From Lachnospiraceae bacterium (GTDB taxonomy: Bacteria > Bacillota > Clostridia > Lachnospirales > Lachnospiraceae), in the NCBI GenBank assembly GCA_015057035.1, contig SVFC01000003.1:112845-176844 (forward strand): DNA of 64,000 nucleotides. Direction: 5' to 3'. The position numbers were made by a program, and so were the translations under genes. The notes under the pieces are model-generated. The model searched no databases, was not told the origin of the DNA, and was given only the letters and a program-made list of their open reading frames with translations. Below are positions 17,322 through 26,607 of this stretch, in pieces. Position 1 is the stretch's first letter; each line of letters opens with the position of its first letter.

Positions 17322-19055
17322 ATGATGATTAACAAGCGACTGATTGGAACAGTCAAAGAAAGTAAAAAGTATGTGATTCGAAATGTGGTGTTCCAGTGGA
17401 TTTCCCTGGTAGCTAATATCTGTATGATGGCGAGCATCACAACACTTTTGGCAAAATTATTCGAGAAAAATGCATCTTCACAGGATATTCTTCTCACAGT
17501 TGGGATTGCGTTTATTGCAGTGATAGTGCGATTTATCTGTAGTGTTATGGCGAGCAGAATGAGTTATCTTTCTTCCAAAGCAGTAAAGAAAACCTTGCGC
17601 GAAATGATTTATAAAAAACTTCTTCGCCTGGGAACTGCTTATAACGAGAAAATAAAAACTTCTGAAATTGTTCAGGTGGCTGTAGAAGGTGTAGACCAAT
17701 TAGAAACTTACTTTGGTGCATATTTGCCACAGTTTTTCTATGCAATGCTGGCGCCACTTACATTGTTTGTAGTGTTAAGTTTTGTGAATTTCCCATGTGC
17801 CATTGTGCTTCTCATTTGCGTGCCTATGATTCCGGTGGCAATTGCTGCAGTTCAGACTTGGGCAAAAAAACTGTTGTCCAAATATTGGGGACAGTATACA
17901 GCCCTTGGGGATACGTTCCTTGAGAACCTTCAGGGACTTACTACTTTGAAAATCTATCAGGCAGATGATTTCAAAAACAAAGAAATGAACGAAGAATCTG
18001 AGCGCTTCCGTGTTATTACAATGAAAGTTTTAACAATGCAGTTAAACTCCATCACCATTATGGACTTGATAGCCTACGGAGGAGCGGCATTAGGAGTAAT
18101 CATCGCAACCACACAGTTTGGTGCTGGAAATGTAACATTGGCAGGCTGCCTTCTTATCATTATGCTTGCAGCGGATTTCTTTATTCCAATGAGACTCTTG
18201 GGATCCTTTTTCCATATTGCCATGAATGGTATGGCGGCAAGCGATAAGATTTTCCGTTTGCTGGACTTGCCAGAGAATGAAGAAAAAACGGAATGTGTGC
18301 CAGAAGATTGTAGTATTCAGTGCGAAAATGTTCATTTTGCTTATGAAAAGGACAGAGAAATTCTCCATGGTGTAAATATGACTTTTCCAAAAGGAAGTTT
18401 CACCTCCATCGTGGGAGAAAGTGGCTGTGGAAAATCTACAATTTCTGGAATCTTAATGGGTAGAAATAAAAATTACACAGGTTCTATCACAATTGGAGGA
18501 AAAGAGTTAGGAGAGCTTTCCGAAGCAAGTCTTATGGAAAACTTCACATATATTAGTCACCAGAGTTATTTGTTTAAAGGGACAGTAAGAGACAATCTGC
18601 TGATGGGGTGTTCTAATGCTACAGAGGAACAGATGTGGCAGGTGTTAGACCGTGTAAATATGGCGGCATTTCTACAGAGTGAAAATGGCTTGGATACACA
18701 ACTTTCGGAAAAAGCATCGAACCTTTCTGGAGGCCAGTGCCAGAGACTTGCTCTTGCCAGAGCTCTTCTCCACGATAGCCCAGCATATATTTTTGACGAA
18801 GCAACTTCCAATATTGATGTGGAAAGTGAAAACGATATTATGAAAGAAATTCACACATTGGCTAAGACCAAGACAGTGATTTTGATTTCTCATCGACTTG
18901 CGAATGTAATAGATTCTGACAACATCTATGTTATGGATAAAGGCAATGTGATTGAAAACGGCAGTCACTGTCAGTTGTTGGAAAAAACTGGAACCTATGC
19001 AAACCTTTGGAATGCACAGCAGAGCTTGGAAAACTATGGAAAGGAGGGGAAATAA
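17322..19055 (+). CDS. CydD-like ABC exporter half (permease-ATPase fusion)
   Basis: 577 residues: an N-terminal six-helix type I exporter membrane domain (about 15-310) and a C-terminal ATPase. Walker A GESGCGKST, signature LSGGQ, Walker B IFDEATS and H-loop SHR are all intact. The membrane domain resembles CydD of the CydDC thiol (cysteine/glutathione) exporter. The substrate here is inferred. ATG 17322 and 17325 are both possible behind AGAGG. The second half-transporter follows immediately, and the two probably form a heterodimer controlled by the upstream operator array. Confidence 0.88.
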   Translation: MMINKRLIGTVKESKKYVIRNVVFQWISLVANICMMASITTLLAKLFEKNASSQDILLTVGIAFIAVIVRFICSVMASRMSYLSSKAVKKTLREMIYKKLLRLGTAYNEKIKTSEIVQVAVEGVDQLETYFGAYLPQFFYAMLAPLTLFVVLSFVNFPCAIVLLICVPMIPVAIAAVQTWAKKLLSKYWGQYTALGDTFLENLQGLTTLKIYQADDFKNKEMNEESERFRVITMKVLTMQLNSITIMDLIAYGGAALGVIIATTQFGAGNVTLAGCLLIIMLAADFFIPMRLLGSFFHIAMNGMAASDKIFRLLDLPENEEKTECVPEDCSIQCENVHFAYEKDREILHGVNMTFPKGSFTSIVGESGCGKSTISGILMGRNKNYTGSITIGGKELGELSEASLMENFTYISHQSYLFKGTVRDNLLMGCSNATEEQMWQVLDRVNMAAFLQSENGLDTQLSEKASNLSGGQCQRLALARALLHDSPAYIFDEATSNIDVESENDIMKEIHTLAKTKTVILISHRLANVIDSDNIYVMDKGNVIENGSHCQLLEKTGTYANLWNAQQSLENYGKEGK

Positions 19056-19056
19056 C

Positions 19057-20742
19057 ATGAAAAATCATTACCAAAAGAGAAGCGGACTTACTGTTATGCT
19101 TCGTTTAATTGGACTTGTAAAACCGCTTGTAGGATTTATGTTTCTTGCAATTTTTATGGGACTCATCGGACATTTGTGTGCCTCCTTTATCACTATTTTT
19201 GGCGGCTTTGCAGTAGCAAATCTATTGGGAATTGACGCTACGTTTACATTAACAACGATTTTTATTAGCGTAGGTGTATTTGCCCTTGTGCGTGGACTCC
19301 TTCGTTATGCAGAGCAAGCGTGTAATCATTTTATTGCATTTAAGCTGTTGGCGCTGATTAGAGATAAAGTATTTCAGGCTCTTCGAAGACTGGCACCAGC
19401 CAAGCTAGAAGGAAAAGATAAAGGGGATTTGATTTCAGTCATCACCTCGGATATTGAACTTTTGGAAGTGTTTTATGCACATACCATTTCACCAATTGCC
19501 ATTGCATTTCTGTTTACATGCATCCTGTGTGTGTTTATCGGAAGCTTCCATCCAGTGTTAGGTGGAATTGCTCTGGCAGCATATATTACGGTTGGGGTAA
19601 TTGTTCCATTGGTAACATCGAAACTTAGTGGAGATGATGGTATTCGATTCCGAACCAAATCAGGTAATCTGGCAGCCTTCGTCTTGGATAGTTTAAGAGG
19701 CTTGTCTGAGACCCTACAGTATGGTCAGGGCGAGAAAAGACTGGGATCTATGAATGATCAGACAGATGCTCTGTCCCAGGATGAAGAACGTATGAAACGT
19801 ACTTCGGGAAGAAATCAGGCATTTACCAATACTATTATTTTGATTTTCGATTTGGTGATGTTATTTACTTCTGCTACCATGTACCAGAATGGTCAGGTGG
19901 AATTTATGGGTGTTTTAATTCCAACCATCGCCCTCATGAGTTCCTTTGGACCAGTGGTGGCACTAGCAGCGTTGGGAAGCACTTTACAGAACACCTTTGC
20001 AGCAGGAAACCGAGTGCTGGATATTTTAGAAGAAACTCCAGCGGTAGAAGAGGTGTATGGAAAAGAGGGCGTTATTTTTGACGGTGCAAGTATTAAGGAT
20101 GTCACGTTCTCTTATGGTGGTACTGCCTCAGACGAGGAAAAAATCCTAGACAACATCTCTGTAGAAATTCCGCGAGGTTCTGTTGTAGGAATCGTAGGTA
20201 GAAGTGGTAGTGGAAAATCTACACTTTTAAAATTGCTTATGAGATTTTGGAAGGTGCAGGAAGGCGAGGTTGCAATCTCAGGAACCTCTGTGGACGAAAT
20301 CAATACTGCAAATCTTCGAGATATGGAAAGTTTTGTGACGCAGGAAACCCATCTGTTTCACGATAGTATTCGTAACAACCTTCGCATTGCAAAATTAGAT
20401 GCAACAGAAGAAGAAATCATTGCAGCTTGTAAAAAGGCGTCTGTACATGATTTCATTATGAGTCTTCCACAGGGCTATGACACACCAGTGGGTGAACTGG
20501 GAGATACGCTTTCTGGTGGAGAACGTCAGCGAATTGGTTTGGCAAGAGCCTTCCTTCACGACGCACCACTGATGCTTTTGGATGAACCAACCAGTAACTT
20601 GGATAGTCTGAACGAAGCAGTAATTTTAAAATCCCTTCGTGAAGAGAAGAAGGATAAAACCGTTGTTTTAGTATCCCATCGTCAGTCAACCATGCGTATC
20701 GTAGATAAGGTATATTCTGTCGAACACGGAAGGATGAGTTAA
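19057..20742 (+). CDS. CydC-like ABC exporter half (permease-ATPase fusion)
   Basis: 561 residues, partner of the preceding half-transporter. Membrane domain about 15-300, ATPase with Walker A GRSGSGKST, signature LSGGE, Walker B LLDEPTS and H-loop SHR, so both ATP sites of the heterodimer look competent. The frame is open upstream to 18952 inside the previous gene, but ATG 19057 follows AAGGAGGGG at ideal spacing and is 1 bp after the previous stop. CydC-type function (export of reductant thiols, linked to haem and redox balance) is a family-based inference. Confidence 0.88.
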   Translation: MKNHYQKRSGLTVMLRLIGLVKPLVGFMFLAIFMGLIGHLCASFITIFGGFAVANLLGIDATFTLTTIFISVGVFALVRGLLRYAEQACNHFIAFKLLALIRDKVFQALRRLAPAKLEGKDKGDLISVITSDIELLEVFYAHTISPIAIAFLFTCILCVFIGSFHPVLGGIALAAYITVGVIVPLVTSKLSGDDGIRFRTKSGNLAAFVLDSLRGLSETLQYGQGEKRLGSMNDQTDALSQDEERMKRTSGRNQAFTNTIILIFDLVMLFTSATMYQNGQVEFMGVLIPTIALMSSFGPVVALAALGSTLQNTFAAGNRVLDILEETPAVEEVYGKEGVIFDGASIKDVTFSYGGTASDEEKILDNISVEIPRGSVVGIVGRSGSGKSTLLKLLMRFWKVQEGEVAISGTSVDEINTANLRDMESFVTQETHLFHDSIRNNLRIAKLDATEEEIIAACKKASVHDFIMSLPQGYDTPVGELGDTLSGGERQRIGLARAFLHDAPLMLLDEPTSNLDSLNEAVILKSLREEKKDKTVVLVSHRQSTMRIVDKVYSVEHGRMS

Positions 20743-20743
20743 G

Positions 20744-21145
20744 ATGGCAAAAAACATAGAATCAAAACGTGAGAAAGAAAAAATTATGGTTTCCAAAATG
20801 ATTGCCTTGTATTGCAAGGATATGCACAAGGTGTCTGGAACAGATGAAAACGGAAAGCCTAAGTATAGAGGTCATAAATTAGAAAAAGTGGTTCTGTGTC
20901 AGGAGTGTGCCCAATTACAGGAGTATGCCAGAATGCGCAGTGACAAGTGCCCGTTCATGGAAACGAAAACCTTCTGCTCCAACTGTAAGGTGCATTGTTA
21001 CAAACCAGAGTTGCGTGAAAAAATACGCGCGGTTATGCGTTATTCCGGACCACGTATGATTTTTTATCATCCAATAACTGCAATTCGTCACGTGATTGAG
21101 AGTAAAAAAGAAAAAAAGAGATTGGAGAAAGAGAATGAAAATTAA
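20744..21145 (+). CDS. ygbA: YgbA family protein (nitrous oxide-stimulated promoter family)
   Basis: 133 residues, cytoplasmic. It has the family cysteine pattern (LCQEC, then CPF, CSNCKVHCYKP) followed by the near-invariant REKIRAVMRYSGPRM block. The conserved cysteines suggest metal or Fe-S binding. In Escherichia coli ygbA is controlled by the nitric-oxide sensor NsrR, and the biochemical role is not settled. The ATG is 1 bp after the ABC gene's stop, and the gene overlaps the next one by 11 bp, so it is part of the same operon. Confidence 0.88.
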   Translation: MAKNIESKREKEKIMVSKMIALYCKDMHKVSGTDENGKPKYRGHKLEKVVLCQECAQLQEYARMRSDKCPFMETKTFCSNCKVHCYKPELREKIRAVMRYSGPRMIFYHPITAIRHVIESKKEKKRLEKENEN

Positions 21146-21518
21146 GAAGATATTATATATAACCTTAGGTTGTATCGGAGTAGGACTTGGCGCTGTTGGT
21201 GCGGTTGTTCCACTGCTTCCGGCCTTTCCATTTTTGCTGATGGCAACCTTCTGCTTCGCAAAAAGCTCAGAGAGACTTTACAACTGGTTTATTAACACGA
21301 AATTATATAAAAAGAACTTGGAAAGTTATGTTCAGGGCCGTGGTATGACCTGGGCAACCAAAATTCGCATTATGCTTACGGTAACCCTGCTTATGTCCAT
21401 TGGATTTATTATGATGTCCCGCGTGCCAGTAGGACGTATCGTCCTTGCCTGTGTATGGGCATTCCACATCATTTACTTTATCTATGGAGTAAAGACGATA
21501 CAACCGGAAATTGAATAG
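21135..21518 (+). CDS. ybaN: YbaN/DUF454 family membrane protein
   Basis: 127 residues with hydrophobic segments near residues 5-45 (including PLLPAFPFLLMATFCFAKSS, the DUF454 hallmark) and 75-115. The frame extends to 21096, but ATG 21135 gives the normal N-terminus (MKIKKILYITLGCIG) and overlaps the ygbA end. Function is unknown. Last gene of the operon that starts at 17322, followed by a strong terminator. Confidence 0.88.
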   Translation: MKIKKILYITLGCIGVGLGAVGAVVPLLPAFPFLLMATFCFAKSSERLYNWFINTKLYKKNLESYVQGRGMTWATKIRIMLTVTLLMSIGFIMMSRVPVGRIVLACVWAFHIIYFIYGVKTIQPEIE

Positions 21519-21527
21519 CATATAAAA

Positions 21528-21561
21528 AACCCACTAGATGACGGTCTAGTGGGTTATATTT
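21528..21561. terminator. Bidirectional terminator between ybaN and rpsT
   Basis: An 11-bp stem AACCCACTAGA (21528-21538) with its complement (21545-21555), T-rich on the plus side and an A-run on the left that gives a T-run on the minus strand. It serves both convergent genes. Confidence 0.85.
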
Positions 21562-21594
21562 TTTAGGGTGATAAAATTGTTTGTTTTGTGCTAA

Positions 21595-21858
21595 TTAAGC
21601 GATTCCGTTAACAAGTTTTGCTAAACGAGATACTTTTCTAGCAGCGTTGTTTTTGTGGTAAACACCTTTTGAAGCAGCAGCTTCGATAATAGAAGTAGCG
21701 TTCTTTAATGCGTCTGTAGCAGCAGCCTTATCGTTAGCTGTAGCAGCAGCTTCTACTTTCTTAATAGCTGTCTTAACTTCAGATCTGATAGATTTATTTC
21801 TTGCTGTTCTTGTAGCAGCAACCTGGATTCTCTTCTTTGCAGATTTAATGTTAGCCAA
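21595..21858 (-). CDS. rpsT: 30S ribosomal protein S20
   Basis: 87 residues, basic, alanine/lysine-rich helical protein with the standard S20 N-terminus (ANIKSAKKRI) and C-terminus (RLAKLVNG). It binds 16S rRNA in the small subunit. The start codon is TTG at 21858-21856, preceded at 8 nt by GGAGG. No ATG gives the right N-terminus, although the frame is open further upstream. A rare start codon is also used by Escherichia coli rpsT, where it matters for autoregulation. Monocistronic, with its own consensus promoter. Confidence 0.96.
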   Translation of the reverse strand: MANIKSAKKRIQVAATRTARNKSIRSEVKTAIKKVEAAATANDKAAATDALKNATSIIEAAASKGVYHKNNAARKVSRLAKLVNGIA

Positions 21859-21946
21859 TTTGTACACCTCCGAATATTTTTTGTCATTGTTTAAAATTTT
21901 CTTGCGGGAAACTGACACGGACGTTTCGTCGCAAACATACTAGAAT

Positions 21947-21975
21947 ATAATATTCCATCCTTTTTCCATTGTCAA
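21947..21975 (-). promoter_or_regulatory. rpsT promoter
   Basis: On the minus strand TTGACA (21975-21970), exactly 17 bp, then TATTAT (21952-21947). This is close to the sigma-A consensus, as expected for a ribosomal protein gene. The 5' leader to the TTG start is about 80 nt. Confidence 0.7.
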
Positions 21976-22004
21976 TAGTTATTTTTAAAAAAATGGAAAA
22001 AGTC

Positions 22005-22031
22005 ATATGTGGATATATTATAGCATATATT
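22005..22031 (+). promoter_or_regulatory. Possible sigma-E (mother-cell) promoter of spoIIP
   Basis: ATA at 22005-22007, 16 bp, then CATATATT at 22024-22031, matching the ATA-N16-CATANNNT pattern of Bacillus subtilis sigma-E promoters. This fits a gene needed in the mother cell during engulfment. Confidence 0.45.
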
Positions 22032-22052
22032 AGTCAGAAGGTGGTGATATTT

Positions 22053-23294
22053 TTGCGAAAAAATCTTCTGATTTTTCTTGTTTGTATTGTTGTTTTACTA
22101 TGCGCATACCGTTGGGGAAATGTGAATTTTACTGAGGCGGGTGAAGTGGCTATGGAAAACATATATAGCAGTATTACGAATTTTATGTTTCCAACGATTG
22201 GAATGTATGAGAGCGCGCCTGGTCAGCTGGTGTATGAAGATATTAACGGGATATTTTTGCCTATGTTGCCTACCGAGGAGCATAGTAGCGTTGGGACAAA
22301 TGGAGGAACGCAGAATGAAGAAAGTGGAACAGATGAGCCCAAGCCAGGTGATGTGCCGTCAGACAGTGCATCTCCAGAAGATACTCAGGTGGCAAATGGA
22401 ACGCAGACTGAAAATGTAACAGAAGAAGGTCCATCAACAGAGTTTTTGCCAACAACAGAAAGTGATACGGAAACCGTTCTTCCTTCTACAGGGTTAGAGC
22501 TTCTTGCAAATCTAAAAAAGCAGGTAGTGATTAACCGTCAGAAACTACAGGACTTTGATTATCTAAGACAGAAATTTTATCAGATTGATAATTCTACGAC
22601 GGCAGGAAGTGATTTATTAAATATAGAGAAACTATTGGGAAAAGACGTGACGATACAATCCGATGTGGAGGGGCCACAGATTCTTATATACCATACTCAT
22701 TCTCAGGAAGGATATAAGGATTCCGTCCCAGGGGATGCGTCTACCTCCATTGTTGCTGTGGGAGAGTATTTGGCACAGCTTTTATCCGAGCAATATGGTA
22801 TCGAAGTGCTTCATCACAAGGGAGAATATGACGTGGTGGACCATGCCAAGGCATATTCTACGGCAAGACCCGCTATTCAAAAAATCTTGAAAGAAAACCC
22901 TACCATTGAAGTGGTGATTGACCTGCATAGAGATGGAGTAGCAGAAGGGACACATCTGGTGACAGAGATTAATGGAAAGCCAACGGCACAGATTATGTTT
23001 TTTAATGGATTAAGCAGAACCACTGCGCAGGGGCAACTGTCCTATTTAGATAATCCTTATATAGAAGATAATCTTGCGATTTCCTTTCAGATGCAGCTGG
23101 CGGCAGAGGAATATTTCCCGGATTTGGCGAGAAGAATTTATCTCAAAGGATATCGATATAATATGCATTTATGTCCGAAATCCATGTTAATTGAGGTGGG
23201 GGCACAGACGAATTCCTTTGAAGAAGCAAGGAATGCAATGGAACCTTTGGCGATTTTATTGGCAAAAGTGCTAAAAACGGACAAAGTTCCTTAA
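22053..23294 (+). CDS. spoIIP: Stage II sporulation protein P
   Basis: Peptidoglycan amidase/endopeptidase that, with SpoIID and SpoIIM, thins septal wall so the mother cell can engulf the forespore. N-terminal membrane anchor, a long Ser/Thr/Glu-rich linker (about 75-150), then the amidase domain with zinc-site motifs HTHSQE and DLHRDG. The open frame begins at 21969, but the best start is TTG 22053, which has AAGGTGGTG 6-8 nt upstream and gives a short cytoplasmic tail before the anchor. 413 residues. Confidence 0.92.
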   Translation: MRKNLLIFLVCIVVLLCAYRWGNVNFTEAGEVAMENIYSSITNFMFPTIGMYESAPGQLVYEDINGIFLPMLPTEEHSSVGTNGGTQNEESGTDEPKPGDVPSDSASPEDTQVANGTQTENVTEEGPSTEFLPTTESDTETVLPSTGLELLANLKKQVVINRQKLQDFDYLRQKFYQIDNSTTAGSDLLNIEKLLGKDVTIQSDVEGPQILIYHTHSQEGYKDSVPGDASTSIVAVGEYLAQLLSEQYGIEVLHHKGEYDVVDHAKAYSTARPAIQKILKENPTIEVVIDLHRDGVAEGTHLVTEINGKPTAQIMFFNGLSRTTAQGQLSYLDNPYIEDNLAISFQMQLAAEEYFPDLARRIYLKGYRYNMHLCPKSMLIEVGAQTNSFEEARNAMEPLAILLAKVLKTDKVP

Positions 23295-23321
23295 ACAATA
23301 TGACGAAAACATATCCACGTA

Positions 23322-23351
23322 TCGACAAAGTGGACATTTGTCCTATATAAT
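23322..23351 (+). promoter_or_regulatory. Promoter with internal palindrome ahead of the nucleoside operon
   Basis: TCGACA (23322-23327), 18-bp spacer, TATAAT (23346-23351). The spacer holds the perfect palindrome GGACATTTGTCC (23332-23343), a plausible repressor site for inducible nucleoside catabolism. Confidence 0.5.
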
Positions 23352-23411
23352 ATAAGAAAAAAGTATCATAATGTACCATATGTGAAAAAGACTTTAGTTG
23401 GAGGTATACAG

Positions 23412-24194
23412 ATGATTGATTACACAGAAGGAAGTGGAAAGCAGTATCACACAGGGGTAGGTCCTGAGGATATTGGAGGATATGTAATTTTACCAGGAGA
23501 TCCAAAGCGTTGTGCTAAGATTGCAGAACATTTTGATAATCCTGTTTTAGTAGCGGATAGCAGAGAGTATGTAACTTATACTGGCACATTAGATGGTGTG
23601 AAGGTAAGTGTAACCTCGACAGGTATTGGTGGACCATCCGCATCTATCGCGATTGAAGAATTAACCAGATGTGGTGCTCATACATTTATTCGTGTAGGTA
23701 CCTGTGGTGGTATGCAGGAAGAAATCTGCGGTGGAGATGTCGTAATTGCGAATGGAGCCATTCGTATGGAAGGAACCTCACAGGAATATGCGCCAATTGA
23801 ATATCCAGCAGTGCCAGACATCTATGTAACGAATGCGTTGATGGAATCAGCAAAGGAGCAGGGCATTACAAACCACGTAGGTGTGGTTCAGTGTAAGGAC
23901 AGCTTTTTTGGTCAGCATCAGCCAGAAGTGATGCCAGTGAGCTATCAGTTGGAAAATAAATGGCAGGCTTGGCTTCGTATGGGCTGTCTTGCATCAGAGA
24001 TGGAGTCAGCAGCATTATTTATTGTTGGAAGTTTCTTAAGAGTTCGTGTTGGTTCTTGTTTCCTTGTAGTTGCCAACCAGGAACGCGCAAAAAAAGGCCT
24101 TCCAAATGCTCAGGTACATGATACAGAAGCAGCAATCCTTACTGCAGTTGGAGCAATTCGCAAACTGATTAAGGCGGATAACGAGAAGAAATAG
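23412..24194 (+). CDS. udp: Uridine phosphorylase
   Basis: Cleaves uridine and phosphate to uracil and ribose-1-phosphate. NP-1 family fold: GDPKRC at the phosphate site, [11 protein letters not shown] in the middle, and the trimeric/hexameric phosphorylase signature [11 protein letters not shown]. 260 residues. A GTG at 23382 is in frame, but ATG 23412 has TGGAGGT at good distance. First gene of udp-cdd-deoC-deoB. Confidence 0.93.
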   Translation: MIDYTEGSGKQYHTGVGPEDIGGYVILPGDPKRCAKIAEHFDNPVLVADSREYVTYTGTLDGVKVSVTSTGIGGPSASIAIEELTRCGAHTFIRVGTCGGMQEEICGGDVVIANGAIRMEGTSQEYAPIEYPAVPDIYVTNALMESAKEQGITNHVGVVQCKDSFFGQHQPEVMPVSYQLENKWQAWLRMGCLASEMESAALFIVGSFLRVRVGSCFLVVANQERAKKGLPNAQVHDTEAAILTAVGAIRKLIKADNEKK

Positions 24195-24204
24195 GAGAAA
24201 AACT

Positions 24205-24621
24205 ATGGAAAGAAGTAAGTTAATGGAACTTGCTCTTGAAGCAAGACAGATGGCATACACACCATACTCACACTTTAAAGTAGGTGCTGCTCTTCTTGGA
24301 AAAAATGGCGTAGTCTACAAAGGCTGCAATATTGAGAATGCCTCTTATACACCGACTAACTGTGCAGAACGTACTGCTTTTTTTAAAGCGGTAAGCGAAG
24401 GTCAGTATGAATTTGAGGCAATTGCCATCGTAGGCGGAGCAGAAGATGCAAAAAACTTAAGTGTTTGTTCCCCATGCGGTGTTTGCCGTCAGGTAATGAT
24501 GGAATTTTGTGACCCAGATACTTTTGAAGTAGTACTTGGGACAAGCCCAGAAGATTATCAGGTGTATACATTAAAAGAATTATTGCCACTGGGATTTGGA
24601 CCTGCAAACCTTGGAAAGTAA
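24205..24621 (+). CDS. cdd: Cytidine deaminase
   Basis: Deaminates cytidine and deoxycytidine to the uridine forms, feeding Udp. The zinc site is complete: Cys53 and Glu55 in CAERT (the Glu is the proton shuttle), and Cys91/Cys94 in PCGVC. 138 residues, the usual tetrameric short form. It lies 10 bp after udp. Confidence 0.96.
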   Translation: MERSKLMELALEARQMAYTPYSHFKVGAALLGKNGVVYKGCNIENASYTPTNCAERTAFFKAVSEGQYEFEAIAIVGGAEDAKNLSVCSPCGVCRQVMMEFCDPDTFEVVLGTSPEDYQVYTLKELLPLGFGPANLGK

Positions 24622-24701
24622 CAGGGCGGATGACGCAAATTCTTTATAACAATAGAAAATGTAACATATAGAATTACACATATAACAGAAGGAGAAAAAT
24701 T

Positions 24702-25367
24702 ATGAACCAGAAAGACATTTTAGCAATTGTAGACCATACTCTTTTACTTCAGACAGCAACATGGGAAGAAATCAAGGCTATCTGTGACGACGGAATGAAA
24801 TACGAAACAGCATCTGTATGTATCCCAACCTGTTACGTAAAACAGGCAAAGGATTACATGGGTGACAAATGCAAAGTTTGTACTGTTATTGGTTTTCCAA
24901 ATGGTAACTACACAACAGCTACTAAGGTTTTTGAAACAAAAGACGCAGTTGCTAATGGCGCTGATGAAATCGATATGGTAATCAACGTTGGTATGTTAAA
25001 AGCCAAAGAATACGACTATGTATTAAATGAAATCAAGGCAATCAAGGAAGCGTGTGATGGAAGAATCTTAAAGGTTATCATCGAGACATGTCTTCTTACA
25101 GATGAGGAAAAGATTAAGATGTGCGAAATCGTGACAGCTTCTGGCGCAGATTTCATCAAAACATCTACAGGCTTCTCTACTGCTGGTGCAACATTTGCTG
25201 ACGTAGAATTGTTTGCAAAACACGTTGGACCAAACGTTAAGATTAAAGCAGCAGGTGGCATTTCCTCTATGGCTGACGCAGAGAAGTTCATCGAACTTGG
25301 TGCTTCCAGACTCGGAACAAGCCGTATTGTTAAGATTGTGAAAAACGAGCAGGGCTCTGGATACTAG
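24702..25367 (+). CDS. deoC: Deoxyribose-phosphate aldolase
   Basis: Class I aldolase splitting deoxyribose-5-phosphate into glyceraldehyde-3-phosphate and acetaldehyde. The Schiff-base lysine is K153 in DFIKTSTGF, and the companion lysine sits in KAAGGI. 221 residues. It follows cdd after an 80-bp gap with AGAAGGAG as RBS and precedes deoB, which makes its substrate. Confidence 0.97.
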   Translation: MNQKDILAIVDHTLLLQTATWEEIKAICDDGMKYETASVCIPTCYVKQAKDYMGDKCKVCTVIGFPNGNYTTATKVFETKDAVANGADEIDMVINVGMLKAKEYDYVLNEIKAIKEACDGRILKVIIETCLLTDEEKIKMCEIVTASGADFIKTSTGFSTAGATFADVELFAKHVGPNVKIKAAGGISSMADAEKFIELGASRLGTSRIVKIVKNEQGSGY

Positions 25368-25404
25368 AAGTTTGCCAAGGCAAACTCCACAGGGAGATAG
25401 AGAT

Positions 25405-26595
25405 ATGAAAAAATATAAGAGAATATTTACAATCGTTATCGATTCCATGGGAATTGGTGCGATGTCAGATTCGGATAAGTTTGGCGATGTGGGAGTAGAT
25501 ACCCTGGGGCATATTGCCAAGACAGTGGATTCTTTTCAGATTCCAAACCTTCAGAAATTGGGTATTGCCAACTTGAAGGAGTTGGATAAGGTAGCAGCAG
25601 TAGAGAAGCCACTAGGCTATTACTGTGCCATGAAAGAAGCCAGCAATGGTAAGGATACTATGACAGGCCATTGGGAAATGATGGGTATTCATACAACTAA
25701 GCCTTTTGTAACCTTTACAGAGACAGGCTTTCCAAAGGAACTCATTGACGAATTAGAAAAACGTTTTGGAAAAGAAATCATTGGTAATAAATCTGCCAGT
25801 GGAACAGAGATTTTAGAAGAACTTGCAGAGCAGGAAATCTACGAGGACAAGGTAATCGTATATACTTCCGCAGACTCCGTGCTTCAGATTTGTGGTAACG
25901 AAGATACTATGGGACTTGACACCTTATATCGTTACTGTGAAATCGCAAGAGAGCTTACCATGAAGGACGAATGGCGTGTGGGACGTATCATTGCCCGTCC
26001 ATATGTGGGTAAGAAAAAGGGCGAGTTTAAGCGTACAAGCAATCGCCATGATTATGCATTAAAGCCTTCAGGCGCAACTGCAATGAATGCTTTAAAAGAT
26101 GCAGGGTATGATGTGATTTCTGTCGGTAAAATTAATGATATCTTTGACGGAGAAGGGGTAACAGAAAGCCACAAATCTAAGAGCAGTGTCCATGGCATGG
26201 AACAGACCATCGAGCTTGCCCAGAAAGATTTTACAGGATTATGCTTTGTGAATCTCGTAGATTTTGATGCACTTTGGGGACATAGAAGAGATCCAATCGG
26301 CTATGGTAAAGAAATCGAAATGTTTGATGAGAAGTTAGGCCAGCTTCTTCCATTATTAAAGGAAGATGACCTTCTTATTATCACTGCGGACCATGGCAAT
26401 GATCCAACTTATACAGGTACAGACCACACAAGAGAAAAAGTTCCATTTATTGCATATTCACCATCGTTTGAAGGCAATGGCCTTTTAGAAGAAACAGACT
26501 GTTTTGCAGTAATTGGTGCCACAATTGCAGACAATTTTGAAGTAAAGATGCCAGAAGGAACTATTGGTAGTTCCATCCTTGATAAATTGGCATAA
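25405..26595 (+). CDS. deoB: Phosphopentomutase
   Basis: Converts (deoxy)ribose-1-phosphate to the 5-phosphate, linking Udp to DeoC. Alkaline-phosphatase superfamily: metal-site blocks IDSMGIGAM at the N-terminus and [18 protein letters not shown] at the C-terminus, with [10 protein letters not shown] in between. An in-frame upstream ATG at 25372 exists, but 25405 is preceded by AGGGAG at 8 nt and gives the usual N-terminus. 396 residues. Confidence 0.96.
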   Translation: MKKYKRIFTIVIDSMGIGAMSDSDKFGDVGVDTLGHIAKTVDSFQIPNLQKLGIANLKELDKVAAVEKPLGYYCAMKEASNGKDTMTGHWEMMGIHTTKPFVTFTETGFPKELIDELEKRFGKEIIGNKSASGTEILEELAEQEIYEDKVIVYTSADSVLQICGNEDTMGLDTLYRYCEIARELTMKDEWRVGRIIARPYVGKKKGEFKRTSNRHDYALKPSGATAMNALKDAGYDVISVGKINDIFDGEGVTESHKSKSSVHGMEQTIELAQKDFTGLCFVNLVDFDALWGHRRDPIGYGKEIEMFDEKLGQLLPLLKEDDLLIITADHGNDPTYTGTDHTREKVPFIAYSPSFEGNGLLEETDCFAVIGATIADNFEVKMPEGTIGSSILDKLA

Positions 26596-26607
26596 GAGGC
26601 TTCGAAA

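Noticed and set aside
18952..19056. Upstream extension of the second ABC half-transporter
   Set aside because: The extension overlaps the coding end of the previous gene and lacks an RBS; ATG 19057 with AAGGAGGGG is clearly the start.
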